DNA of 34,871 nt from positions 1-34,871 of the IMG/VR virus record IMGVR_UViG_3300021197_001517; one strand, given 5' to 3'. The translations under genes and the position numbers were made by a program. This DNA comes from a virus. This document shows, piece by piece, positions 6,783 through 15,152 of this stretch; position 1 is the stretch's first letter, and each line of letters opens with the position of its first letter. The notes beneath the pieces are model-generated. The model was given only the letters and a program-made list of their open reading frames with translations, was not told where the DNA came from and did not search any database.

Positions 6783-8473
6783 GCATACTGATCAATAGGC
6801 ATTGCTTTTACATTTTTACGTTTTACTTTTAGATAGTTACTGTTGTCTTTGGTCCACATCTGTCCTTCACCAACAACCACTGTATCTCGAGAATACTTTA
6901 TAGGCCGATCAACAACAAGATCCACATAGCGACCCTCACCTACACCTAGTGTTATAAAGTGTATGTAATTTTTTGCATCGCTTTTGAATACTCTACTGGC
7001 GGCAATTATACCTGCAAATTGAAACTTGTCTAAGAATAAATTTTGCAATCCCATGTTTGGCAAAAAGCCAGGACTGTTCCAAGCACCATGTTGTTTAAAA
7101 CTTTCAACCGGATCCTCTGTAATCCAATTGTCAAAGCCTAAATCACGCAGATCCCAACCAGCACGTTTTGCTTCGTTACGATATACCCAACGTGCATAAC
7201 TTCCTTGGCAGTGTTTTAAACAAGCACGCCAGAACTCTTTTGGATTGTATACTTTATGATATGCCAGTGCCCATATAAGTCTGCCCAAGTTTACTGCGTG
7301 TGCTCTACACAAACCAAACCCACTTAGGCTTTGCATTTGTTCATAGATGTCATGCTTGTCTGGATGATCACCTAAGCGTGCCATAAACTGCATCATCTTT
7401 TCTTCATTCTTTTTGGCAAATGCACGTCTGTACATGTCTGCTTCATATGGTGATATACCAATCAACTTCATTATTTTGTGTATAGCATCATCTTCATACA
7501 CTATTGCATTCTTTTGTATGCCTTTTTCACTCCAGTCACGAAACCAACTGGCTTTACGTCTGCCTTCCATAGCAACAGGACGTACCAATGCACTGGCAAA
7601 CACACAGTCCTCAACTCCAGTTGGTTGCAATGCACGAAACAGTCTTTTCATTGTTGGTGACTCTCCTTGTGTCACACCAAGCACATCACCTCTGCATAGC
7701 AAATCAGCAACACGTTCATCCTGTTTTGGATAAGCATCCAGTCTTGTGTGAGGGTCTATTTCTAGTAACTGTGATAATCCTCTGTTGGCAAGTATGTCTA
7801 CCTTTAGATGTTCCAAATCTTCTACTTCATTTTTGTCAAGTAGTATAAGATTGTCATCACGGAATAAACTTTTTGGTAATGCTCTGTCAAACACAAGCAC
7901 ACCACCACAGTGTTTGCTTATACAACGTTTCTTGCCCATGAGTTTGCGTTCAATGCGAGTTGCTTCTTGTTCATCAACACCTAGTTTTACGTAGTCTATA
8001 TCTTTTGGCAGTCTGCCTTTTGCTCCAAGGCGTTTGGCAGCTTCACGACGTGCTGATTTTTCTCTGTAAAGCACATAGTTTGATATCCTAGCACTCTGTG
8101 TTGGCCATTTGTCAAACACACGTTGCATTGCAAGTTCTTGTTTGTGATGAGGTATGTCAATATCCACATCAGGCAAGTCATCTCTGTATGGATTTAAAAA
8201 TCTTGCCAGTGGTATGTTCCATTCAAGTGGATCAACGTCTGTTATGCCCATGAGATAGCAAACCAAACTGCTACCAGCACTGCCTCTGGTCATGTGTGGT
8301 ATGTCTTCGTTGAGATCAAGTATGAGTCTTATTTTGAGAAAGTAATCTGTAAAACGTTGCTGAAGTATAATTTCAAATTCTTCTGCTAGTCTGTTTTGAT
8401 ATTCTTCGCCTTGTGGAGTTGGTCTTCTAAATTGTTCTAATAATGATTGTATCTGTTCTATTTCTGTTTTCAT
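6779..8473 (-). CDS. C-family DNA polymerase, PHP-less DnaE-like
   Basis: 564 residues resembling the core of DNA polymerase III alpha. Visible landmarks: RGSAGSSLVCYLMGITDVDP (63-82), palm motif PDVDIDI (101-107), SKHCGGVLV (186-194), HLKVDIL with D226 as the third palm aspartate (222-228), a RPV-EGRR segment around 310, and GLCRAHAVNL matching the GxxKSHA segment. The last ~80 residues look like an OB fold. The N-terminal PHP domain of ordinary DnaE is missing, so the protein is about half the usual length and probably lacks intrinsic exonuclease activity. All three catalytic aspartates seem present. The ATG at 8473 follows three AGGCA repeats with 10-base spacing. It converges with the helicase gene. 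Confidence 0.88.
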   Translation of the reverse strand: MKTEIEQIQSLLEQFRRPTPQGEEYQNRLAEEFEIILQQRFTDYFLKIRLILDLNEDIPHMTRGSAGSSLVCYLMGITDVDPLEWNIPLARFLNPYRDDLPDVDIDIPHHKQELAMQRVFDKWPTQSARISNYVLYREKSARREAAKRLGAKGRLPKDIDYVKLGVDEQEATRIERKLMGKKRCISKHCGGVLVFDRALPKSLFRDDNLILLDKNEVEDLEHLKVDILANRGLSQLLEIDPHTRLDAYPKQDERVADLLCRGDVLGVTQGESPTMKRLFRALQPTGVEDCVFASALVRPVAMEGRRKASWFRDWSEKGIQKNAIVYEDDAIHKIMKLIGISPYEADMYRRAFAKKNEEKMMQFMARLGDHPDKHDIYEQMQSLSGFGLCRAHAVNLGRLIWALAYHKVYNPKEFWRACLKHCQGSYARWVYRNEAKRAGWDLRDLGFDNWITEDPVESFKQHGAWNSPGFLPNMGLQNLFLDKFQFAGIIAASRVFKSDAKNYIHFITLGVGEGRYVDLVVDRPIKYSRDTVVVGEGQMWTKDNSNYLKVKRKNVKAMPIDQYA

Positions 8474-8476
8474 GTT

Positions 8477-8502
8477 TGCCTATGTGTGCCTAAAGATGCC
8501 TT
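8477..8502 (-). repeat. Three TGCCT direct repeats with 10-base period upstream of the polymerase gene
   Basis: TGCC occurs at 8477, 8487 and 8497, followed by TA, TA and TT. On the polymerase mRNA strand this reads as three AGGCA units one helical turn apart, ending three bases before the ATG. It could be an operator or a translational control site that also supplies the ribosome site. Confidence 0.45.
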
Positions 8503-8534
8503 AATAGGTATATTTACTCAGAATTTTATGTTAC

Positions 8535-8542
8535 TATAAATA
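8535..8542 (+). promoter_or_regulatory. T4-late-type promoter element (TATAAATA)
   Basis: An exact TATAAATA with predicted +1 near 8549. A separate TATAAT at 8551-8556 could act as a sigma70 -10 box but its -35 is poor. Both lie upstream of the second radical SAM gene at 8578. Together with the repeats this accounts for the ~100 bases between the divergent genes. Confidence 0.5.
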
Positions 8543-8577
8543 TTTGCTACTATAATTAGAAAAAAGTAAAGGATAAA

Positions 8578-9711
8578 ATGAAAAATTATTGTGCTGACTT
8601 ACAAGGCGGCCTGTGGTTGCAATATAATACGTCAAAAAACCAATGGGAGGCAAAACCCTGTTGTTTATATAAAGAACGTTATCCTGTACAACAAGATATA
8701 AACAAAGAGTATTGGTTGCATCCAGAAATTCAAAAACACAGACAAGAAAATTTAGACGGCAAAGATTTGCCTGACGCATGTATCACATGTAAAAAAACAG
8801 AACAAGACGGCAACTATAGTAGACGTCAAAGCTGGAATGAAAGATTAGGAAATCAATGGAAAAATCCTGAATCAGTAATAGAAATTGATGTACAATGTGA
8901 CTTCAGTTGCAACTTGGCTTGTAGCATATGCTCATCAAAATTTAGCACCACCTGGAGAAAATTTGACAAAGACTATAAATCATTGGAAAATAAAATGATT
9001 GTTCGGGCAAAAAACGACAATGTTCTAGATATTATATCGACAATTCCAACAAACAACCTGAAACAAATACATTTCCAAGGCGGCGAACCTTTTTTGAGCA
9101 ATACGCATGTGCAATTGCTTGAAAAACTCAGTGAAACAGTAGACTTTTCGGATGTAATATTATGGTACCATTCAAATGGCACAATTAAAGTATCTGACAA
9201 AGTTTTAAAATTGTGGGAAAATTTTAAAATGGTAGATATCTATTTTAGCATCGACGATATAGGTACTAGAATGGAATATCAACGTTGGCCTGTTAAATGG
9301 AAAAACCTTGCCGAAAATCTGTTATGGTATCGAAATAATATTCCGCACAATGCAATGATGAACATAGAAAGAACAGTTAGTGTTCTTTCAGCCTACTGGA
9401 CAGATGAGCTCGACGCTTGGGCAGAACAACACTTACAAAAAACCATATATGGCGACAAAATTAGAATTAATTATCATCCATGTTTTGGACCATACAGCTT
9501 TGATGCTGTAACTTCAGAATATAAAGAAGATTTGTTAAAAAAATTACCAACTAACAGTTGGGCTTATAAAACTTTTAAAAATCTAGAAACTGATCAAGAT
9601 TTACACATAAATGAAATGTTAACAATGTTAAACAAACAAGATCAATATAGGAATCTAAACTGGAGAACAGTTTACCCAGAATTTGATAAATGGTACAAAA
9701 GATACCTGTAG
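8578..9711 (+). CDS. Radical SAM protein with N-terminal twitch-type Cys domain (second copy)
   Basis: 377 residues. The radical SAM motif CNLACSIC gives C111, C115, C118; QGGEP at 167-171 is the SAM-binding loop. The N-terminal segment has further cysteines (C5, C28-C29, C68, C71) that could bind an auxiliary Fe-S cluster, the same reversed domain order as in the protein at 701-2176, but without that protein's extra N-terminal domain. C107 adjoins the cluster motif. The substrate is unknown; peptide or small-metabolite modification are both possible. The start ATG 8578 has an AAAGGA ribosome site eight to nine bases upstream. The gene is flanked by its own late-type promoter and by the late promoter of the next gene, so it is probably a single-gene unit. 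Confidence 0.88.
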   Translation: MKNYCADLQGGLWLQYNTSKNQWEAKPCCLYKERYPVQQDINKEYWLHPEIQKHRQENLDGKDLPDACITCKKTEQDGNYSRRQSWNERLGNQWKNPESVIEIDVQCDFSCNLACSICSSKFSTTWRKFDKDYKSLENKMIVRAKNDNVLDIISTIPTNNLKQIHFQGGEPFLSNTHVQLLEKLSETVDFSDVILWYHSNGTIKVSDKVLKLWENFKMVDIYFSIDDIGTRMEYQRWPVKWKNLAENLLWYRNNIPHNAMMNIERTVSVLSAYWTDELDAWAEQHLQKTIYGDKIRINYHPCFGPYSFDAVTSEYKEDLLKKLPTNSWAYKTFKNLETDQDLHINEMLTMLNKQDQYRNLNWRTVYPEFDKWYKRYL

Positions 9712-9729
9712 ATGTTTATAGTAAATTAC

Positions 9730-9737
9730 AATAAATA
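9730..9737 (+). promoter_or_regulatory. T4-late-type promoter element (AATAAATA)
   Basis: AATAAATA, 7 of 8 to the late consensus, predicted +1 about 9744, then an AAAGGA ribosome site and the ATG at 9756. It would drive the long co-directional block from 9756 towards 15069. Confidence 0.5.
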
Positions 9738-9755
9738 CTGACAAAGGAAACAAAA

Positions 9756-10016
9756 ATGCAAAAAAAGACTCGTAGCATCTTTGAAGAATTAGACGGCATC
9801 TACGTAGAACGCTATGCTAAACATCAAGAGCGTGGATACATTGTAGAAAGTCGTGCCAGCAATGTGATTGCTAGTGCTATCCGTTTGATGGAACAGATCG
9901 ACGAGTTATATGATGCAGAGCAAAGTGAAAATCTACAACGCAAACTATTAAATGCTATTCGGTTGCGTGATGCGGATAAATTTGCAAGATCAGTGAAGAG
10001 AACCAATGACAAATAG
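9756..10016 (+). CDS. Small helical hypothetical protein
   Basis: 86 residues, charged and predicted almost entirely helical (RASNVIASAIRLMEQIDELY, then LQRKLLNAIRLRD), so it may be a small coiled-coil or packing protein. There is no membrane segment and no recognised motif. AAAGGA about nine to ten bases upstream supports ATG 9756. Its 3' end overlaps the next gene by 11 bases. Position at the head of the late block suggests a virion or assembly role, but nothing in the sequence proves it. Confidence 0.65.
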   Translation: MQKKTRSIFEELDGIYVERYAKHQERGYIVESRASNVIASAIRLMEQIDELYDAEQSENLQRKLLNAIRLRDADKFARSVKRTNDK

Positions 10017-10878
10017 ATTAACAGAACAACAGTTACAAGAAGAACTGCTAGGCGAAATTAGTGACTTTTCTAAAGCCATTAGTCGAAAAATTGGCCAAGG
10101 TACTGGAGTGGTTACAGGCGCAGGACAAAAAATTAAAGGTGCTACCAAGCGTGGTGTAGATGCACTAGGCAATGCATTCACACAAGGCAAACAACAAACA
10201 CAAAAAGCAGTTGCTGGACAAGATTATAAAGCACCACAACCAAAAGCACAAGCACAGGCACAACCGCAAGCACAACAAACAAAACAGCCAGGTGCAATCA
10301 CAACTGGAATTGGCAAAGTAGATGCATATGCACAAAAAGCCCTTGACAAAGTCAATGATATTTCAAACTATGATTGGCGTCAAGATGATGCTATTAAGGA
10401 TAGAAGCAAACAAACCTATACTGGAGTTGGTGGAGCACAGATAGGAAAAAATGCTAAAAGTTCTAACCTAACACAGAAGAACCAAGCCTCGACTCAGCAA
10501 CAAGCGACAACAAAGACAACTCAGAAAAAAACTGGCGGAAAAGTAAAAGGCAAAGTAAGCAATACTAGTAGTGCCAAGTATCAAAGAGATCTACGTGCTA
10601 GAAAGAAAGCTGGTAGTGGTGCAGTAAACCAAGGAATTAAAACAGCAAGACAACCAACAAAATCGGGTGGTGTTCAAAGAGATAGCACAGGTAAAATCGT
10701 ATCAACAGGCAGTGGAGTGCAAAGAGATAGTAAAGGTAAAGTAATATCAAATACTGCACAAAAGGTATCGACAAATACAAAAGTTCCGTCTGCTAAAATT
10801 GGTGGACAAAAACTTGATTTGAATGATCCTAAGAATGCTAATATCCTAAAACAAATTCAAAAAAAGACAGGAACATAA
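10006..10878 (+). CDS. Basic, low-complexity, probably disordered protein
   Basis: 290 residues dominated by Lys, Gln, Ala, Gly, Ser and Thr with almost no aromatic residues. It contains an alternating KAQAQAQPQAQ tract (80-90), long Lys/Thr/Gln stretches and a tandem repeat, GVQRDSTGKIVST (222-234) and GVQRDSKGKVISN (237-249). Residues 1-60 are more ordered. Such proteins are often nucleic-acid binding or internal head proteins; here that is only an inference from charge and composition. The stop overlaps the next start (TAATG). The first ~15 residues (LTEQQLQEELLGEISDFSKA-like) are amphipathic and could be a targeting or processing segment. Confidence 0.7.
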   Translation: MTNRLTEQQLQEELLGEISDFSKAISRKIGQGTGVVTGAGQKIKGATKRGVDALGNAFTQGKQQTQKAVAGQDYKAPQPKAQAQAQPQAQQTKQPGAITTGIGKVDAYAQKALDKVNDISNYDWRQDDAIKDRSKQTYTGVGGAQIGKNAKSSNLTQKNQASTQQQATTKTTQKKTGGKVKGKVSNTSSAKYQRDLRARKKAGSGAVNQGIKTARQPTKSGGVQRDSTGKIVSTGSGVQRDSKGKVISNTAQKVSTNTKVPSAKIGGQKLDLNDPKNANILKQIQKKTGT

Positions 10879-12758
10879 TGCTTATCAAAGAAGGTGGCAA
10901 CGTCTTCAAGGATGCCGACGGTGCTATAGCAACAACACGCATCAATCAAACAGACGTAAAGCCAACAGTACAATGGTTAGAGCAACTAACTGGCTTGCCT
11001 CTTATGGACAACATGCTGGGTAGCACAGGACAAAAGCCAACATCAGGCGATTTAGATCTAGCAGTTGATCCTAAAACAATAGGCAAAGACGACCTTGTGG
11101 CAAAACTCACCAAGTGGGCCGAGTCACATGGCTTTGATCCTAAGGAATGGATACGCAAGTCAGGAGTCAGTGTACACTTCAAAGCTCCTATCACTGGCAG
11201 AGAAGATCAAGGTTATATACAAACAGATTTTATGTTTGTTCAAAAGCCAGACTTTTCAAAGTTTCTAATGAGGGCGGATCCAGCTAGTACTTACAAAGGT
11301 GTAACACGTAATGTGCTTATGAATTCAATTGCTAAGGCTGCAGGATATAAGTTATCACCAAACTCGGGATTGTTAAGCAGAGTTGATAACAGTTTTATTA
11401 CAGATCAACCAGAACAAATTGCAAAATACATCCTTAACAAAGGTGCTACAGAAAAAGACCTGTTCAGTGTTGAAGCAATACTTGGTGCGTTACAGAATGA
11501 TCCAGATAAAGATGCAAAGTTAGCAGACTTTCGTGGCTATGCTGAACGTGAAGGATTGCAATTTGAAAGCATCAAAGAAGGCGGTAGTGATTGGCTTGCA
11601 AGACTGCGTGATAGGATTGTAAACCAAGGCATGGAAGTTGTTACTGACAATCGATCACCATACAAACCTTATCTTGCAGAAGGTGCACGTATCGAACACC
11701 CAGAAGATTTGGTTTTTGACTATGGATCAAAAGGAATTAAACAAGCAATTGACGGAATAAAACGCAGTGCCGAAGAACCAGCAAAAGTAAACACAATAAA
11801 GTGGGATGGCAAACCAGCTATAGTATTTGGTCGTGACGATAGTGGACAATTTATATTAACTGATAAAGGTGGCTTTGTTGCAACAGGATACAACGGCATG
11901 GCTACTAGTGCAAAAGATATGGCTAGAGTATTCAGCAATAGAAAAGGTGATTATACAGATCTAATAGGTGTATATCAAAAACTTTTCCCTCTGTTACAAC
12001 GTGCAGTACCACAACACTTTAAAGGATTCGTACAAGCAGACTTGCTATACAGTGCAACACCGCCTGTACAAGATAATTCATATGTGTTTACACCGAATCA
12101 AGTAACATATAGAGTAAGTGCCGATACACCACTTGGAAAAGAAATAGGCAACAGTGATGTAGGTATTGCGGTACACACAGAAATTGACAAGCCAGGCGGA
12201 ACAGTACGTCCGGTAACCACACGTGTTCTTGACAAAGTTCCAGGAGTACTAGCCTTAGATAGCACAATGAAAGACACAGGAAGTGCCATAGAATTGGACA
12301 AAGGACTGGTAATAAAAATACAAGATGCATACAACGAATATGCTCCAGCAATTGATGCTTTTTTATCACCACAAGAACTTACACGTAGGAAGATTACAAG
12401 CACACCAAAGTTGATGAAGCAGTATATTAATTTTAAAGTACGTCAAGGTGGATTTACTAACATGATCAAAGATTTTGGTCCGTGGGTAACACAAAAGATA
12501 CCTACTCAAGCACCGAGAATAATTGAATGGATGAGTGAGAACCAAGGTGCAGTCAGTGCATTGTTCAGTACATTTGTAAACATAGCATTGCTTAAAGATA
12601 AACTGATTAAAGATCTTGACAATCAGGATCAAGATATAAAAGCAGATATCAAAGGCGTAAGCGGACATGAGGGTTATGTTGGCGATGGAATTAAACTGGT
12701 AGACAGAGATAAGTTCAGCAGAGTGAACTTTGCCGCCAATAACCCAGGAGCGGCATAA
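10878..12758 (+). CDS. Nucleotidyltransferase and ligase-like two-domain phage protein
   Basis: 626 residues. Residues ~1-230 resemble a pol-beta-type nucleotidyltransferase: a GS-like segment followed by GDLDLAV (57-63) and a later acidic strand QTDFMF (D117). Residues ~290-490 carry motifs reminiscent of covalent nucleotidyltransferases such as DNA or RNA ligases: KWDG (308-311, candidate motif I lysine K308), FGR (317-319), GFVQADLLY (383-391, motif III place) and DKGLVIK (474-480, motif IV place). I recall similar long conserved proteins in T4-like marine phages without known function. The two-fold reading is inference. It lies in the late block, coupled to both neighbours by TAATG overlaps. 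Confidence 0.7.
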   Translation: MLIKEGGNVFKDADGAIATTRINQTDVKPTVQWLEQLTGLPLMDNMLGSTGQKPTSGDLDLAVDPKTIGKDDLVAKLTKWAESHGFDPKEWIRKSGVSVHFKAPITGREDQGYIQTDFMFVQKPDFSKFLMRADPASTYKGVTRNVLMNSIAKAAGYKLSPNSGLLSRVDNSFITDQPEQIAKYILNKGATEKDLFSVEAILGALQNDPDKDAKLADFRGYAEREGLQFESIKEGGSDWLARLRDRIVNQGMEVVTDNRSPYKPYLAEGARIEHPEDLVFDYGSKGIKQAIDGIKRSAEEPAKVNTIKWDGKPAIVFGRDDSGQFILTDKGGFVATGYNGMATSAKDMARVFSNRKGDYTDLIGVYQKLFPLLQRAVPQHFKGFVQADLLYSATPPVQDNSYVFTPNQVTYRVSADTPLGKEIGNSDVGIAVHTEIDKPGGTVRPVTTRVLDKVPGVLALDSTMKDTGSAIELDKGLVIKIQDAYNEYAPAIDAFLSPQELTRRKITSTPKLMKQYINFKVRQGGFTNMIKDFGPWVTQKIPTQAPRIIEWMSENQGAVSALFSTFVNIALLKDKLIKDLDNQDQDIKADIKGVSGHEGYVGDGIKLVDRDKFSRVNFAANNPGAA

Positions 12759-12889
12759 TGGGAGACGCAGAAGCAGGAATACAATTTATATACCATATGC
12801 GTGAACATATAGTAGATGTAGGCATAGCAACAGTATATCTGATTGCAGTTTATGCAATAGTACTATGGATAAAGAAGAAGTTGAGTTAA
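12758..12889 (+). CDS. 43-aa single-span membrane protein
   Basis: A 43-residue ORF starting at ATG 12758 with AGGAG at 12746-12750, seven bases upstream. The first ~20 residues are polar, then one hydrophobic helix (VGIATVYLIAVYAIVLW) ends in a KKK tail, predicting one membrane span with a cytoplasmic C-terminus. Its start overlaps the stop of the previous gene and its stop overlaps the next start (both TAATG), which strongly supports it as a real gene. It may be a lysis or membrane-anchoring protein; no family recognised. Confidence 0.6.
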   Translation: MGDAEAGIQFIYHMREHIVDVGIATVYLIAVYAIVLWIKKKLS

Positions 12890-15069
12890 TGAGTGTAACC
12901 GCAGTAGATATACAACAACTAGAAAAGTTTGCAGATAGAATATTTGCAGACGTTGGTATCGATGTGGAATTTACAAAACATTTTTTAGATAGAGTCAATG
13001 ACGAACGCAACGACAAACCTATTGTGCCTGCTGAACTTACTAGATTGTTCAAGCAAGAACGTAAACGTTATGGCAAACCTATTGCTCAAATGGGTCCAGA
13101 TAATGAAGCAGTGATGCGTGACTTACAAACAAACATCAATGTGCCTTTTGCATTGGTGCTGGATAAGAGCAATGATGAACTTGATCTTATTGCCAAAACA
13201 ATAATGCGTAAGGATAACTTTACAACTCCTAATCGAGTATTTGCAGTTGAAGATTCGCCTTTTAGAATTGGCACACGTTATGAGATGCCACGTAGCACCA
13301 TCAGAGAAGAAGTTGATGTAAGCACAGAAAGAGGCAGACTAGAATACTATCTAAAAAAGCCAACTGAAGGCAAAGTTGTTCATCTAGAAAAACTAGGCAA
13401 GTTTCATGATGACAAAGATGAATTAGTTGACTATGTTCCTCAACGCAATGGTCGTTATGCACTGCATCCAGACAAATGGGAAAGCACATTTTATAGTTTA
13501 ACCAACAAAGATCTCAAAAAAGTAAATCTATATCGTCCTACATTTGTTAACCCTCCTGCAGGAACTGTAGTCGCAGACATGGCTATTGCTAACCAATTCT
13601 ATCGTACTGATGATGAAGAAGAAAAAATAGATCTAGCACGAAGATACGAAAAAAGTATTGTGCCTTTTGGCAGTAATATCTCACATATAAAAATGCCAGA
13701 AGTAATAATGCGTACAGGTGTAAAAGAAACAATTGTTCTTAACAATATATTTGAAGGCATAGATGCTGACGCAGAAATATATGTTGATATGGACGGTGTA
13801 CTTGCAGACTTTTTTGGCGAGTGGGCTAGACTAATGGATAAAGAAAATTGGCGTGATATCAAAGATGTATCACCTGCACTTGCAAAAATTAGAGCAACAG
13901 ACACCTTTTGGTTAAATTTACCTATACTGCCCCAAGCAAAAAAACTTTTGGCAATGATTAAACAAGTTAAAGGTGAGTACAATATCTGTACTAGTCCGTT
14001 AGCAGATGATCCTAATTCAATACCACACAAGCGTGAATGGATTGAAAAGAATTTAAGTTTCTTCCCTCCAAAGAATGTTTACATCACACACAATAAACCG
14101 CAATATGCTACTAACAACAATGGCACACCTAACATCTTAATTGACGACTATGGTGTTAATATTGATGCGTGGGAAGCTGCAGGCGGCATTGGTATTAAGC
14201 ATAATGACAATAAGTTTGAAAGAACTAAAAAAGCACTAACAAGTCAACAAGCTGTAACCGAAGGCGCAACTAGGAAGCATCCAAAAGAGCCGGGTGCATA
14301 CTTGATGACACACAACGGATTAGAATACAAAATATCGAGACACCTAGATGATAACGATATACACAGAGGCGAATGGGATATATTTGTAAAAGGCGTAAGT
14401 GCATTTACAGGCGACAAATGGGAATGGGTAGACACTGTAAGTCAAAGATGGAATGCTATTGCTCGTGTAAAAGGACTTACAGAAAGCAAAGAGAAAGAAA
14501 AAATTGCTTTTGACTGGTTAAGTGAAAGTCGTGCATACAGAACACCAAGACAACTTAATAAGCTAACGCAAAAAGCAGTGGCTGAACAGTTGTTTGAACA
14601 GTTGTTGGCATTACAAATATTTGTTGATAGTGATCCTGCGTATGCCGCTCGTATTGCTGAAGAGATAATGAAACTGCAAAACTGGCCTGGATTTAGAACT
14701 AGCCAACCAGACTTGTATAATCTAATTGCAATTGCAATGAAACCAGAAAAGTTCAAAGATCGTATCAAACAAGATGTAAACATTGCTATTCCAGAACTTA
14801 GATTGAAACGTAACCTTAGAAACATAATGAAACGTGAATTTAACAACAGTGATTACAGTTACATGATGCTGATATTGCAACGACAAATGGTAGACTTTTT
14901 ACCAGCACCACTAATACAAATGCGTAGGCAGATATCCAATTGGGATAGACAAACACCAAGAGATAAGAATACTATAAGACAACGGCTGATGCTACAGATG
15001 CGTAAGACTGGTTTGCAAAACGAGTTCTATGAGTTTTTACGCCGAACAAAAAACTTTGATAGACGCTAA
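12889..15069 (+). CDS. Large multidomain protein with HAD-type nucleotidase/phosphatase domain
   Basis: 726 residues from ATG 12889, chosen because it overlaps the stop of the 43-aa gene; ATG 12865 is an in-frame alternative. Residues ~15-115 form a conserved alpha/beta module (VEFTKHFLDRVND, then VPFALVLD). Residues ~290-440 are a HAD domain: VDMDGVLADF with nucleophile Asp near 300 and acid Asp near 302, a CTSPL motif II region, and ILIDDYG as motif IV, most like 5'(3')-deoxyribonucleotidases. The C-terminal ~250 residues are helical and basic. It may combine nucleotide salvage with another activity, or be a structural protein that absorbed an enzyme domain. HAD identity is firm, the rest is unknown. 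Confidence 0.75.
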   Translation: MSVTAVDIQQLEKFADRIFADVGIDVEFTKHFLDRVNDERNDKPIVPAELTRLFKQERKRYGKPIAQMGPDNEAVMRDLQTNINVPFALVLDKSNDELDLIAKTIMRKDNFTTPNRVFAVEDSPFRIGTRYEMPRSTIREEVDVSTERGRLEYYLKKPTEGKVVHLEKLGKFHDDKDELVDYVPQRNGRYALHPDKWESTFYSLTNKDLKKVNLYRPTFVNPPAGTVVADMAIANQFYRTDDEEEKIDLARRYEKSIVPFGSNISHIKMPEVIMRTGVKETIVLNNIFEGIDADAEIYVDMDGVLADFFGEWARLMDKENWRDIKDVSPALAKIRATDTFWLNLPILPQAKKLLAMIKQVKGEYNICTSPLADDPNSIPHKREWIEKNLSFFPPKNVYITHNKPQYATNNNGTPNILIDDYGVNIDAWEAAGGIGIKHNDNKFERTKKALTSQQAVTEGATRKHPKEPGAYLMTHNGLEYKISRHLDDNDIHRGEWDIFVKGVSAFTGDKWEWVDTVSQRWNAIARVKGLTESKEKEKIAFDWLSESRAYRTPRQLNKLTQKAVAEQLFEQLLALQIFVDSDPAYAARIAEEIMKLQNWPGFRTSQPDLYNLIAIAMKPEKFKDRIKQDVNIAIPELRLKRNLRNIMKREFNNSDYSYMMLILQRQMVDFLPAPLIQMRRQISNWDRQTPRDKNTIRQRLMLQMRKTGLQNEFYEFLRRTKNFDRR

Positions 15070-15095
15070 CAAGCGGTAAAAAAACCTTAATCTAT

Positions 15096-15103
15096 GCTAA
15101 ATA
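15096..15103 (+). promoter_or_regulatory. Late-type promoter element (GCTAAATA)
   Basis: GCTAAATA with predicted +1 at 15110, where a stem-loop begins. It precedes the probably abundant small structural gene at 15153. Confidence 0.55.
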
Positions 15104-15109
15104 AAAGTA

Positions 15110-15129
15110 GGAACCGCATAAGCGATTCC
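15110..15129 (+). promoter_or_regulatory. 5'-terminal mRNA stem-loop
   Basis: GGAACCGC (15110-15117) pairs with GCGATTCC (15122-15129) with one C-A mismatch and an ATAA loop. The predicted transcript begins exactly at the first base of the stem. 5'-terminal hairpins of this type are known to slow mRNA decay. Confidence 0.45.
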
Positions 15130-15152
15130 ACCATTAGATATAGGAGATTAAA

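Noticed and set aside
10240-10280. Possible CRISPR or microsatellite from repetitive CAA/GCA codons
   Set aside because: The repetition follows Gln/Ala codons in an open reading frame with no repeat-spacer structure.
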